Source: an uncultured candidate division Zixibacteria bacterium
GTDB taxonomy: Bacteria > Zixibacteria > MSB-5A5 > GN15 > PGXB01
Direction of reading: 5' to 3'
Length of the DNA stretch: 64,000 nucleotides
NCBI GenBank assembly: GCA_937925655.1
Contig: CALAMC010000049.1
Span: 1 to 64,000 of the forward strand
Numbering within the stretch: position 1 is the first letter of the stretch; each line of letters opens with the position of its first letter. Below the pieces are notes generated by a model that saw nothing but the letters and a program-made list of their open reading frames with translations, did not search any database and was not told the origin of the DNA. The position numbers and the translations under genes were made by a program. Below, piece after piece: positions 51,075-59,668 of this stretch.

Positions 51075-52076
51075 ATGTCTGAAAAAGCAAGTGATCTTAA
51101 AGCGGTTGAGCAACTTAACATTGCCTATAATGATATTCGTAAAGAGATCGCCAAGATAATTATCGGTCAAGATAAAGTGATCGAACAACTTCTTATAGCC
51201 TTGTTATCCTCTGGGCATTGTCTTTTGGTCGGTGTTCCCGGTCTGGCGAAAACTCTTCTTATCTCAACTTTGGCCAAGGTTCTGGATTTAAAGTTCAATC
51301 GCATACAATTCACACCCGACCTGATGCCGTCAGATATAACCGGGACGGAAATTATTGAAGAAGATAAGATTTCAGGCACCCGGAGGTTCAAATTTGTCAA
51401 AGGGCCGGTCTTCGCTAATGCCATTTTGGCAGACGAAATAAACCGTACTCCGCCAAAAACGCAGGCGGCTCTTTTGCAGGCTATGCAGGAGCATGAAGTG
51501 ACCGCCGCCGGGCAAACCTATCGTCTTGATGAGCCTTTCTTCGTTTTGGCGACCCAAAATCCGATTGAGCAGGAGGGAACATACCCGCTTCCGGAAGCCC
51601 AGCTCGATCGCTTCATGTTTAATATATATGTCGATTATCCTTCCGATATTGAAGAGCAAACCATTGTTCGCACGACAACGGTTATTCCCGAATATAAGTT
51701 GGATAAAATATTGACAGCGTCTGATATTATCGGCTTTCAGCATTTGGTCCGTAAGGTCCCCGTATCCGACAACCTGATTCAATATGCGGTCGATATTGCC
51801 CGGGCCACCCGACCCAATAACGGGACGGCGCCGGATTTTGTTAAAAACTGGGTTTCCTGGGGTGCCGGGCCGCGGGCCTCGCAATATATGATCCTGGCCG
51901 CTAAAACACGGGCCATCCTCGATGGCCGTCCCACTCCCGGCCCGGACGACGTTCGCTTTGCCGCCTTGCCAGTATTGCGCCATCGTATCGTGACCTCATT
52001 CAACGCCGAGGCCGATGGCGTGGATACCTCGGCCATTGTCGAAAAATTAATTGATAATGTAAAGCATCGTAATTAG
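51075..52076 (+). CDS. MoxR-family AAA+ ATPase
   Basis: 333 aa, full length. Walker A is GVPGLAKTLL (about 54-63), Walker B LADEINRTPPKTQAALLQAM, and then QNPIEQEGTYPLPEAQLDRF and DVRFAALPVLRHRI in the lid domain. MoxR ATPases act as chaperones for metal loading or assembly of VWA-domain proteins. Here the usual DUF58 and VWA neighbours are missing; a four-helix membrane protein gene follows 74 bases later. Confidence 0.93.
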   Translation: MSEKASDLKAVEQLNIAYNDIRKEIAKIIIGQDKVIEQLLIALLSSGHCLLVGVPGLAKTLLISTLAKVLDLKFNRIQFTPDLMPSDITGTEIIEEDKISGTRRFKFVKGPVFANAILADEINRTPPKTQAALLQAMQEHEVTAAGQTYRLDEPFFVLATQNPIEQEGTYPLPEAQLDRFMFNIYVDYPSDIEEQTIVRTTTVIPEYKLDKILTASDIIGFQHLVRKVPVSDNLIQYAVDIARATRPNNGTAPDFVKNWVSWGAGPRASQYMILAAKTRAILDGRPTPGPDDVRFAALPVLRHRIVTSFNAEADGVDTSAIVEKLIDNVKHRN

Positions 52077-52150
52077 TTTATCCATACTTCATCACGATTG
52101 GACATCAGATTGATATGATGTTTACCGGGTAATAATACGGGGTGAATATT

Positions 52151-52723
52151 ATGGATGTACGTGTCAGCGATTTGCCGCCATATGGCAAATTGTTTGTGGG
52201 GCTGTTTTGCATTTTGGTTTTAATCGTTCTGGTTTGGATGACCATGCTGGGGTTGTTGCATGCCGGTATTGTCGGCTATCATTATGAAGACTGCCCGACC
52301 GATAATACTTTGAAAATGGAGGCCATGTTGGCAACCCAAGCGGCGACCGTAGAAGCTCTCTGGGATGATTCGGGCAAAGTGATCGATACCGTTGATCCGC
52401 TTTTTCACGGTCAGCCAGGCCATTTAAGCAACTGGCATATACTCCGTGACAATCTGGAGTGGGCTATCGGGCACGCCGGTATACAAACCATGCTCTTTTT
52501 CGCCTTGGGATTGGTTTTCATGTTCACCACCTATTCGGACAAGGCCAAGAAAAGAATGTACTGGCTGGGGTTCGTTCTGATTGTTTTGCATGTCATCGCC
52601 CTGTCGGGATGTGGATTCTGTCTTCCGGCCAATATATTGATTTACACGTCGGGTCCGCTGTTGCTTCTGATCCTGGCCATTATGACAATTATGATCCTGG
52701 CGAGTTTGAGGAAGAAGATCTGA
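52151..52723 (+). CDS. Four-helix membrane protein of unknown function
   Basis: About 190 aa with hydrophobic helices at about 13-37, 110-131, 141-161 and 165-186. Two helices carry a CGFC-like motif (SGCGFCLPAN) near residue 155, and a short polar loop holds YHYEDCP after the first helix. No family recognised. GGGGTG is upstream of ATG 52151; GTG 52142 is possible. It may work with the MoxR ATPase just before it, but that is only context. Confidence 0.6.
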   Translation: MDVRVSDLPPYGKLFVGLFCILVLIVLVWMTMLGLLHAGIVGYHYEDCPTDNTLKMEAMLATQAATVEALWDDSGKVIDTVDPLFHGQPGHLSNWHILRDNLEWAIGHAGIQTMLFFALGLVFMFTTYSDKAKKRMYWLGFVLIVLHVIALSGCGFCLPANILIYTSGPLLLLILAIMTIMILASLRKKI

Positions 52724-52831
52724 CATTCATATATTATGCGGTGTCGCAAATCAGATTTTGTTGATACGACAATAAATATGGCACCTGGCCCCGCGAGGGT
52801 CATTAAAATCATGAAAAAATATTTCCAAGCG

Positions 52832-52855
52832 GCGTCAGGAACCCTTTCCTGACGC
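52832..52855. repeat. GTCAGGAA-family REP, left of RAYT2
   Basis: A 10-bp stem with loop CCCT. The 22-base core 52833-52854 is the exact reverse complement of 53431-53452. It lies eight bases before the RAYT2 start. Confidence 0.9.
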
Positions 52856-52863
52856 AATGTAAG

Positions 52864-53418
52864 ATGAGAAGCAGAAATCGAAATATCTTTGAATGTTACG
52901 GTAATGTATTTTTCATTACGTCGACAATTGTCGGTTCCATAAAAGTCTTTAACGATTGTGCGATCGCCAAGATATTTATCGGCACATTAGATTTTTATCA
53001 AAAGCGGGGCGATTTTATTATTCTGGCATATGTGCTGATGCCCAATCATTTTCACCTTATTATAAAAGTGAATAAAGAATTAACTGTATCAAAGTGTATC
53101 GGTAATGTGAAGCGACTCACATCGCGCAGAATAGGTGATCATTTAAGGGCATCTTGCAGTAGAGACTTGTTGGCACAATTGGAGAAGGCGGCAGCAAATG
53201 AACCAACGGGGGACAGCAAAGTCTGGCAGTATCGATTTGATTGTTTTGTGATTAACAACGAAGCGACTCTGGTTCAGAAAATAGAATACATCCACCGTAA
53301 TCCGGTTAAGGCGGGTTTGGTTGAAAGTGCGGAAGATTGGATATTTTCGAGCGCAAAAGATTATTCTTTTAGAAGCAAAGGGCTATTATATGTTGATGTG
53401 GAGTGGCGTTGTCTGTAG
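52864..53418 (+). CDS. REP-associated tyrosine transposase (RAYT2)
   Basis: 184 aa. HUH site MPNHFHLII, nucleophile tyrosine in KIEYIHRNPVKAGLV and a final WIFSSAKDY box. It differs clearly from RAYT1 (FDCFVIN versus KRCYDHN before the tyrosine helix), so it belongs to another subgroup. It lies between inverted copies of the GTCAGGAA REP family (52832-52855 and 53429-53454), which also occurs at 38143-38213. Start at ATG 52864; no strong binding site. Each RAYT in this window is thus matched with its own REP family. Confidence 0.92.
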   Translation: MRSRNRNIFECYGNVFFITSTIVGSIKVFNDCAIAKIFIGTLDFYQKRGDFIILAYVLMPNHFHLIIKVNKELTVSKCIGNVKRLTSRRIGDHLRASCSRDLLAQLEKAAANEPTGDSKVWQYRFDCFVINNEATLVQKIEYIHRNPVKAGLVESAEDWIFSSAKDYSFRSKGLLYVDVEWRCL

Positions 53419-53428
53419 TAATATGGAT

Positions 53429-53454
53429 GCCGTCAGGAAAGGGTTCCTGACGGC
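53429..53454. repeat. GTCAGGAA-family REP, right of RAYT2
   Basis: An 11-bp stem with loop AGGG, the inverted partner of 52832-52855. A decayed third copy lies at 53481-53505. The stretch following the hairpin (GCGCAATG) resembles that after the left copy. Confidence 0.9.
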
Positions 53455-53521
53455 GCAATGCAAAGATATGATTGTATAACCGTCAGGAAGGCGTCTCTTA
53501 CGGCGCACCGGAAGACTTAAT

Positions 53522-54259
53522 ATGAAACAAAATCGCCTGTATGATGAATTCGCTTATCTGTGGCCGTTGATTAGTCCGCCGGAAGATTATGCCCGGGAAG
53601 CCAAATACTGGCGCAATCTTCTGCACGCCAAGCTCGGCCCCGGACGGCACCATATACTTGAGCTGGGCGTGGGCGGGGGGCATAACCTGTCGCATCTCAC
53701 GTGCGATTTCAAGGCGACCGCGGTGGACCTTTCCGAAAAGATGCTGGCCATATCCAAAAAACTCAATCCCGATGTCGAGCATGTCGTCGGCGATATGCGA
53801 AGTGTCCGGCTGGGCCGAACGTTTGATGCGGTTATTATTCATGATGCCATTGGCTATATGTGTACGGAAAATGATCTACTGGCGGCTTTTAAAACCGCCG
53901 CATCGCATCTTAAACCGGGAGGCATTTTTATCACGTCCCCGGACTATGTTAAGGAAACATACCACGGAACAAATGTAAACCACCGCATCAGCAAGGGCGA
54001 TAATATCGAATTAACCTTTATTGAATACGATTACGACCCAAATCCCGACGATACGACCGCCGAATCGGCTATGTTCTACATGATTCTCAAAAACGGCCGC
54101 CTTGACATCGAACAGGATTTCCATACAACGGGTCTATTCCCGGTCGAAACCTGGCTAAAATTGATGGAAATAGCCGGATTTGAAGTCGAGATGAAACAGG
54201 AAAATCTCGGCGAGGATATCCGGCAGAACTATTTTTTTATTGGGACGAAAAAGCGGTAA
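53522..54259 (+). CDS. Class I SAM-dependent methyltransferase
   Basis: 245 aa. SAM motif I is HILELGVGGGHNLSHL (about 40-55), then TAVDLSEKMLAISKKLNPD and an aspartate-rich FDAVIIHDAIGYM. It belongs to the methyltransferase type 11/25 group by eye, acting on a small molecule, and the substrate is unknown. Start ATG 53522 follows the third REP copy closely, with GGAAG near. It stands alone. Confidence 0.87.
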   Translation: MKQNRLYDEFAYLWPLISPPEDYAREAKYWRNLLHAKLGPGRHHILELGVGGGHNLSHLTCDFKATAVDLSEKMLAISKKLNPDVEHVVGDMRSVRLGRTFDAVIIHDAIGYMCTENDLLAAFKTAASHLKPGGIFITSPDYVKETYHGTNVNHRISKGDNIELTFIEYDYDPNPDDTTAESAMFYMILKNGRLDIEQDFHTTGLFPVETWLKLMEIAGFEVEMKQENLGEDIRQNYFFIGTKKR

Positions 54260-54381
54260 TTTATTATTTTACGCCGGTAGTAAGGGATTTTGGCGACGAG
54301 GGGATAAGAAAGAGTGCCGGGGATGTCAACCCGCAGAAGCCAATGTGAATTTTCCGGGGATTAGAAATCGGGGGAAGATGA

Positions 54382-55572
54382 GTGAAAAAGGTACTGCTGT
54401 TTTCAATATTGCTGGTAGTCGGGCTGATATTATCTCAATACCTGGAACGATTTGCCGGTGGCTCCGTCTTTGTCCGTGAAACAATACGTATACTGACCAT
54501 GATCATGCTGGGCTTTATCATGATTCATGTCGGTTATGAATTCGAAATCGATCGGTCCCGATTGAAAAGTTACGGTTTCGACTACCTGGTTGCGGCCACG
54601 GCCGCCGCCTTTCCCTGGATCTTTTGCGCCGTCTATTTCGTGTTTATATTTTATGACTCATCGCTGTGGAGTTCGTTTGATACCTGGACCGAGGCACTTC
54701 TGGCGGGACGGTTCGCGGCGCCGACGTCGGCCGGCGTCCTGTTTTCCATGCTGGCCGCGGCGGGACTTTCGGCCACCTGGTTTTTCAAAAAGATACGGAT
54801 ATTGGCTATTTTTGACGACTTGGATACGGTCATTTTGATGATTCCGCTCAAAATGCTCATTGTCGGCCTGCGCTGGGAGCTGGGTATTATCGTCATTGTT
54901 ATGGTTATTCAGCTCTGGTTGGCATGGAAATATCTTCATAAAACTCACATCCCGATCACATGGCGCTGGGTACTGGTGTACGCCACCGGCATTACCCTGA
55001 CTTCCGAATTCATATATCAAACCAGTCTGCTATTTGACGACATAATACCCATACATATCGAAGTGCTTCTCCCGGCCTTTGTTCTTGGCACCATGATGGC
55101 CCGCCCGACCGGTCATGATCCTCACTGCGACGATTGTCGGGAAGGTCACCAGGAAGGGCCGGAGAGCCCCGATGAGCAGAAAGTGGCAACGATAGTATCG
55201 GGCATTTTCATGGTCCTGGTGGGATTATCCATGCCGCCTATCGTACTCGTCGAAGGAAGCTGGCAATGGATCGCGATGCACGTCCTTATTATCACCCTTC
55301 TGGCCAATGTCGGGAAGATGTTCCCGCTGTTTGTGTATCGGAAAGAAGCACATTGGAAGGAGCGGCTGGCGATATGTGTCGGCATGTGGCCACGCGGTGA
55401 AGTGGGGGCGGGGGTGCTGATTCTGTCACTGGGTTATGGTATCGGGGGAGTAATGGTGTCAGTGGCGGCGCTGTCGCTGGCGCTCAACCTTCTGCTGACC
55501 GGCGTATTCATTATAATCGTCAAACGACTGCTCGCGTCGGCCCCGCCGGTTCCCGGAAGAGAGGCAGTATAG
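54382..55572 (+). CDS. CPA-type cation/proton antiporter with a Cys/His loop
   Basis: 396 aa with about twelve hydrophobic helices, resembling CPA2 (KefB/NapA-like) antiporters: TSAGVLFSMLAAAGLSATWF, IFDDLDTVILMIPLKML and EVGAGVLILSLGYG. A loop at about 235-262 reads GHDPHCDDCREGHQEGPES, with two histidine-cysteine pairs that look like a metal site; this is not a usual CPA2 feature. It should exchange Na+ or K+ for H+. GTG start with GGGGAAGA upstream. It converges with the sigma-54 activator gene. Confidence 0.87.
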   Translation: MKKVLLFSILLVVGLILSQYLERFAGGSVFVRETIRILTMIMLGFIMIHVGYEFEIDRSRLKSYGFDYLVAATAAAFPWIFCAVYFVFIFYDSSLWSSFDTWTEALLAGRFAAPTSAGVLFSMLAAAGLSATWFFKKIRILAIFDDLDTVILMIPLKMLIVGLRWELGIIVIVMVIQLWLAWKYLHKTHIPITWRWVLVYATGITLTSEFIYQTSLLFDDIIPIHIEVLLPAFVLGTMMARPTGHDPHCDDCREGHQEGPESPDEQKVATIVSGIFMVLVGLSMPPIVLVEGSWQWIAMHVLIITLLANVGKMFPLFVYRKEAHWKERLAICVGMWPRGEVGAGVLILSLGYGIGGVMVSVAALSLALNLLLTGVFIIIVKRLLASAPPVPGREAV

Positions 55573-55644
55573 CCGGTCGAACGCCCGAATACCTTACGGA
55601 TGATACTATGTAATGAGCCTGTTTCCTACCGACTGATTAACGTT

Positions 55645-56595
55645 TCAGTCGGTTTCCCGCAATTTACGCCACAAAGTCGATTGACTGATACCGAGTATTT
55701 TGGCGGCCCGCGGCCGATTGCCATTGGTGTGCGCCAAGGTTCGTTGTATGTGGGTCGCTTCGAGCTCTTTAAGAGTCACCGTCCGATACTTTTCGAGCGA
55801 CATGTGAGTGGCTCCTTTGCCCACCAGTTCCGGGGGCAGGTGTTCGCTCCCGATAGTTTTTCCCCGGGCGAATATGGCCGCTCTTTCCAGCACGTTGTAT
55901 AACTCGCGGACGTTGCCGGGCCAGGAATAATTCAACAGATATGAATCACAATCCCTATGTAAATTTAAATGGGGCAACTGCATCCGAACCGATAATTCCG
56001 CCAGGAAATGTGCCGCCAGCACCATAATATCTTCACGCCGTTCGGCCAGCGTCGGAACTCTTATTTCAATCACCCGAAGGCGGAAAAAGAGGTCTTTGCG
56101 AAAACGGTTATCGGCCACAGCGGCGGACAAGTCGGTATTGGTGGCGGCGATAATGCGAATATCGACCCGGCGCGGGGTGTTCTCCCCGATACGGAGTATC
56201 TCTCGCTCCTGCAGGACTCTTAACAGCTTCACCTGAATAGCCCCGTCAATATCGCCGATTTCATCGAGAAAGGCGGTTCCGCGCGCGGCCTGTTCGAACA
56301 ATCCGACCCGGTCATTGATTGCACCGGTGAAGGACCCGGCTTTGTGGCCGAACAGCTCGCTCTCCAGCAGCGCAGCTGGAAGCGCCGCGCAGTTGATGGT
56401 AAGCATTGCCCGCTTTTGACGGCGCGAATTATCATGAATAAAACGCGCCACAATTTCTTTGCCGACACCGGTATCGCCACTAAGAAGCACCGAAGAATCA
56501 AACTCGGCCACCATATAAGCGAGCTCAAGCACATCCATGAAGGCACGGCTCTTTACGGGGGCCAAATAAGCGGGAAGCCTTCTTGGGTCAAACAT
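55645..56595 (-). CDS. Sigma-54-dependent transcriptional activator without receiver
   Basis: 316 aa. AAA+ sigma-54 interaction domain from near the start: Walker A GDTGVGKE (about 40-47), GSFTGA (usually GAFTGA) for sigma-54 contact, Walker [11 protein letters not shown] and [11 protein letters not shown] Fis-type helix-turn-helix ends the protein ([17 protein letters not shown]). There is no receiver or sensing domain, so control must come from other proteins. It is divergent from the kinase operon, which has a sigma-54 promoter, so it is likely the activator of that operon. Confidence 0.93.
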   Translation of the reverse strand: MFDPRRLPAYLAPVKSRAFMDVLELAYMVAEFDSSVLLSGDTGVGKEIVARFIHDNSRRQKRAMLTINCAALPAALLESELFGHKAGSFTGAINDRVGLFEQAARGTAFLDEIGDIDGAIQVKLLRVLQEREILRIGENTPRRVDIRIIAATNTDLSAAVADNRFRKDLFFRLRVIEIRVPTLAERREDIMVLAAHFLAELSVRMQLPHLNLHRDCDSYLLNYSWPGNVRELYNVLERAAIFARGKTIGSEHLPPELVGKGATHMSLEKYRTVTLKELEATHIQRTLAHTNGNRPRAAKILGISQSTLWRKLRETD

Positions 56596-56626
56596 TTCTA
56601 TATGCCACTCAAAAATAAAATGTTAC

Positions 56627-56652
56627 ATTATGGAATATGTATTTTGCATAAT
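56627..56652. promoter_or_regulatory. Inverted repeat, candidate activator site
   Basis: ATTATG (56627-56632) and CATAAT (56647-56652) form an inverted repeat about 90-100 bases before the sigma-54 promoter, the usual place for an activator's upstream site. It also lies close to the start of the divergent activator gene. Confidence 0.35.
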
Positions 56653-56733
56653 AGAATATTTTTGTTATCATGTCAAATTAATTTTCTATGGTAACTCATT
56701 AAAGATTAATGTATTACGTCGTCATTGCGGATT

Positions 56734-56749
56734 TGGCTCGAGTATTGCT
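56734..56749 (+). promoter_or_regulatory. Sigma-54 promoter of the kinase operon
   Basis: TGGCTCGAGTATTGCT fits the -24/-12 consensus TGGCACG-N4-TTGCW with one mismatch and exact spacing. Transcription should start near 56761, 28 bases before the kinase ATG at 56789. Confidence 0.78.
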
Positions 56750-56788
56750 TAAATGCATTAATAAATCGCAAATGGAAGGTATCTTAAT

Positions 56789-58480
56789 ATGGAAAATAAT
56801 AAAGGGCGCACGTTTTTTGGCCGGTTTTCCCGGGGATCCAAATCCCTCAAATGGCGAATCGTTGCTGTTTTGCTTATCGCCGCGCTTTTGCCCTTGCTTC
56901 TGGCCGGTTTTGGCTCCTGGATTGTCTTCGGTAGATTATTGGAGGAAAAATCGCTGGAGTTAATGAGACGGTCGGTCAAGCATCACGCCGATTCGATAGA
57001 GGCTCATCTTGAGGAACGGCGGCATCTTCTCCAAACCGTCAGCGAAAATCACGGAATCCTGGAATTATCCAATCAGGACCGCTTGCAGGAATTTTTTGAC
57101 AATCTCAATAAGGTTACAAATCAAGGGTTTGTCGATCTTGGCGTCATCGATGTACAGGGTCGACACCTGGCCTATGTCGGGCCGTACGATTTACGGCATT
57201 GCAACTATCAAAATGAGGACTGGTTCAGAGAGGTTCTGGTCAGGGGTCAGTATGTCAGTGATGTCTTCCTGGGCTTCCGTCAGGTTCCGCATTGCATAAT
57301 AGCCGTTCGTTCTTCGCAGGGCGGGACGGTCTGGATATTAAGGGCGACCGTCAACAGTGCCCAATTCGATGAAATGGTGCAGGCAGAGTTTCTCGCCGGT
57401 GGCGGCGAAGTGTTCATTGTCAACCAGGATGGCCTTTACCAGACGACCCCGTACGAGGGCAAACTTCTTGATTCATCGTCGGTGCAGGATATTCCGAAAT
57501 TCTCCGGGCTGCGGGACGACCGTATTGAATTTGACGGACTCACCAAGATTCGGGTGATGACCTGGATAAACAACCATCGCTGGTTACTGGTGGTTCAGCA
57601 GAGTCTTGCGAACGTGCAGGCTCCGGTCGATCAGGCTATCGCCCGCGGTGCCTATGTGGTACTGGTGGCCGTAATGATTCTTGTTTTGACAACCGTGCTG
57701 GCGACCTGGCATCTTACCCGTCAAATAGACAAAGTTACCGCTGAACGCGAAGCGATTTCAAGGGCATTTGTCCGATCGGCCAAGCTGGCTTCGATCGGCG
57801 AATTGACTACCGGCCTGGCTCATGAAATAAACAACCCACTGGCCATTATTGGCGCCGAACAAACCAACATTATCGATGTCCTGACGGATAAGAAATCGGG
57901 GCCCCCCGAATATCAGCAGGCGCTCGATTCGTTGAAGCGATGTCAGAACCAGGTCCGGCGTTGTGCTCTAATCACCCAAAAATTGCTTCAATTCGGACGC
58001 AGCAAAGAATCGCACGCCGAGCCGATAACGTTGGCACCCCGGTTAAAAGAAATCATGACTTTAATGGAACGTCAGGCTAATCTTCGCAATATCTCGATTA
58101 CGCTCAACGTTGACGAGACGCTTCCGCCGGTTATGGCGGATCCCGTCGAACTGGAGCAGGTTATTGTCAACCTCCTCAATAATGCCTTCGACGCCATGCC
58201 CAAAGGCGGCGAAATCATCATTCGGGCCAAAGTCGCTGCAGACAGAGTCCTGCTGGAAGTTGCCGATTCCGGAACCGGCATATCGCCTGAAGATATCGAG
58301 CGTGTAATCGAACCGTTTTTTACGACCAAGCCGGTCGGTAAAGGGACTGGCCTGGGATTATCGGTTTGTTATGGTATCGTGCATTCATGGGGAGGAGAAA
58401 TCGAGATCAGCAGTCAGGTGGGTAGTGGGACTACCATCCGGTTGTATCTGGCATATCAAAATAATAAAGAACCAAAATAG
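56789..58480 (+). CDS. Membrane sensor histidine kinase with Cache-like domain
   Basis: 563 aa. Two helices (about 23-48 and 286-308) bracket a periplasmic Cache-like domain (about 50-280). A HisKA box, ASIGELTTGLAHEINNPLAI, carries phospho-histidine H345; the ATPase domain holds VIVNLLNNAFDAMPKGG, DSGTGISPED and TTKPVGKGTGLGL. It should autophosphorylate on an outside signal and pass phosphate to the double-receiver protein 18 bases downstream. It has a sigma-54 promoter and a divergent sigma-54 activator. Confidence 0.95.
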   Translation: MENNKGRTFFGRFSRGSKSLKWRIVAVLLIAALLPLLLAGFGSWIVFGRLLEEKSLELMRRSVKHHADSIEAHLEERRHLLQTVSENHGILELSNQDRLQEFFDNLNKVTNQGFVDLGVIDVQGRHLAYVGPYDLRHCNYQNEDWFREVLVRGQYVSDVFLGFRQVPHCIIAVRSSQGGTVWILRATVNSAQFDEMVQAEFLAGGGEVFIVNQDGLYQTTPYEGKLLDSSSVQDIPKFSGLRDDRIEFDGLTKIRVMTWINNHRWLLVVQQSLANVQAPVDQAIARGAYVVLVAVMILVLTTVLATWHLTRQIDKVTAEREAISRAFVRSAKLASIGELTTGLAHEINNPLAIIGAEQTNIIDVLTDKKSGPPEYQQALDSLKRCQNQVRRCALITQKLLQFGRSKESHAEPITLAPRLKEIMTLMERQANLRNISITLNVDETLPPVMADPVELEQVIVNLLNNAFDAMPKGGEIIIRAKVAADRVLLEVADSGTGISPEDIERVIEPFFTTKPVGKGTGLGLSVCYGIVHSWGGEIEISSQVGSGTTIRLYLAYQNNKEPK

Positions 58481-58497
58481 CGAGAGGCGGAATAACT

Positions 58498-59355
58498 ATG
58501 GATGTGAATAATTCATTGATTCGTTTGCTGCTGGTTGACGATGAGGAGGAATTTCTTGTCGCGACCTCACAGGCGCTCGGCCGCCGGGGCTTCGAAGTGA
58601 CAGTTGCGCCGAACGGCGTCACCGCCCTGGATCTGGTCAAAAAGAAGACATTTGATGTTATTGTGCTTGATGTCAAGATGCCTGATATCAGCGGCCCGGA
58701 TGTTTTCGACCAGATTAGGAATTCTTTGCCGGAAATACCGGTCATTCTGCTTACGGGGCATCCCTCTGTTGCGGACGCGTTCACAACCTCAAAACGGGGT
58801 ATCGCGGCCTATATTTCTAAACCGGTCGATATGGATGAATTGGCGAACCGGGCGCGGAAGGTTATTGCCGAGACCAAGGGGAAAGCCGCCGATGGCGAAG
58901 CGAACAATAATGCAGGCGAAGGAATCGGGCCGTTAACCGTCATGATCGTCGATGACGAAACGGACCTGCTCGAATCACTCCAGCGGGTATTTATTCGCCG
59001 GAAAATAAACACGCTGATTGCCGACAGCGGTCCCAAAGCGCTCGAAATGCTCAAAGAAGAACTTGTGGATGTGATGGTTCTTGATGTGAAAATGCCCGGT
59101 ATGGACGGCCTTGAGGTTTTGCGGCGGGTGAAAGAAAAGCACCCGTACCTCCAGGTTATTATGCTAAGCGGACATCCTTCGGTCGAAGCGGCATTGGAAG
59201 GGGTCAAGCTTGGGGCCAGTGAGTATCTTAAGAAGCCGGCGGATATCGATGAACTTATCGCCACGATTACCCGGCTTTACAAACAACGTCAGGAGATGCT
59301 TGAAGAACAGCAGAAAAGACTGATAGACGAGATCAAACGCCGGTACACCGATTAA
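58498..59355 (+). CDS. Double-receiver response regulator
   Basis: 285 aa with two intact receiver domains and a short C-terminal helix. Receiver 1: D14/D15, phospho-acceptor D58 in VLDVKMPD, lysine K108 in SKPVD. Receiver 2: D152/D153, acceptor D196 in VLDVKMPG, lysine K246 in KKPAD. There is no DNA-binding or enzyme domain, so it likely passes phosphate on or binds a target. It is in one operon with the histidine kinase (18-base gap). Unlike the protein at 443-1288, both receivers look functional. Confidence 0.94.
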   Translation: MDVNNSLIRLLLVDDEEEFLVATSQALGRRGFEVTVAPNGVTALDLVKKKTFDVIVLDVKMPDISGPDVFDQIRNSLPEIPVILLTGHPSVADAFTTSKRGIAAYISKPVDMDELANRARKVIAETKGKAADGEANNNAGEGIGPLTVMIVDDETDLLESLQRVFIRRKINTLIADSGPKALEMLKEELVDVMVLDVKMPGMDGLEVLRRVKEKHPYLQVIMLSGHPSVEAALEGVKLGASEYLKKPADIDELIATITRLYKQRQEMLEEQQKRLIDEIKRRYTD

Positions 59356-59668
59356 AAGGACGCCCAAGTTGAACGTCATTCTGCGCGGTCAGAAAATGCC
59401 GAGGATATCCGGCATAAGTGCTTTTTGGGAAATAAGGATAATACCCGGCGATCTGTCCGTGATTTTTTTGGCCCGTCATGGCGGCTTTAATACGGCAGCG
59501 GCGGGAGACGAGAGGAAATAGTGGATTTTATCGTGAGATAGACCGATATTGAGCCCTTAAACAAGCGTATTTACTACTTTTTGATGCGCCTGACTGAAGT
59601 GACTTTGTGACGCCGGCTTGACAGTAAACGATGGGTCACTGATGAAGGTTAAACAAAAGGAGCCTTGG
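59356..59668. other. Intergenic region before the porin gene
   Basis: 313 bases without a supported gene, terminator or consensus promoter. In-frame starts at 59618 and 59642 exist, but only 59669 has a good ribosome binding site (AAGGAG). Confidence 0.4.

Noticed and set aside
55629..55652. Hairpin CCGACTGA/TCAGTCGG as a terminator between convergent genes
   Set aside because: It overlaps the end of the sigma-54 activator gene and has only a weak T-run; not strong enough to list.
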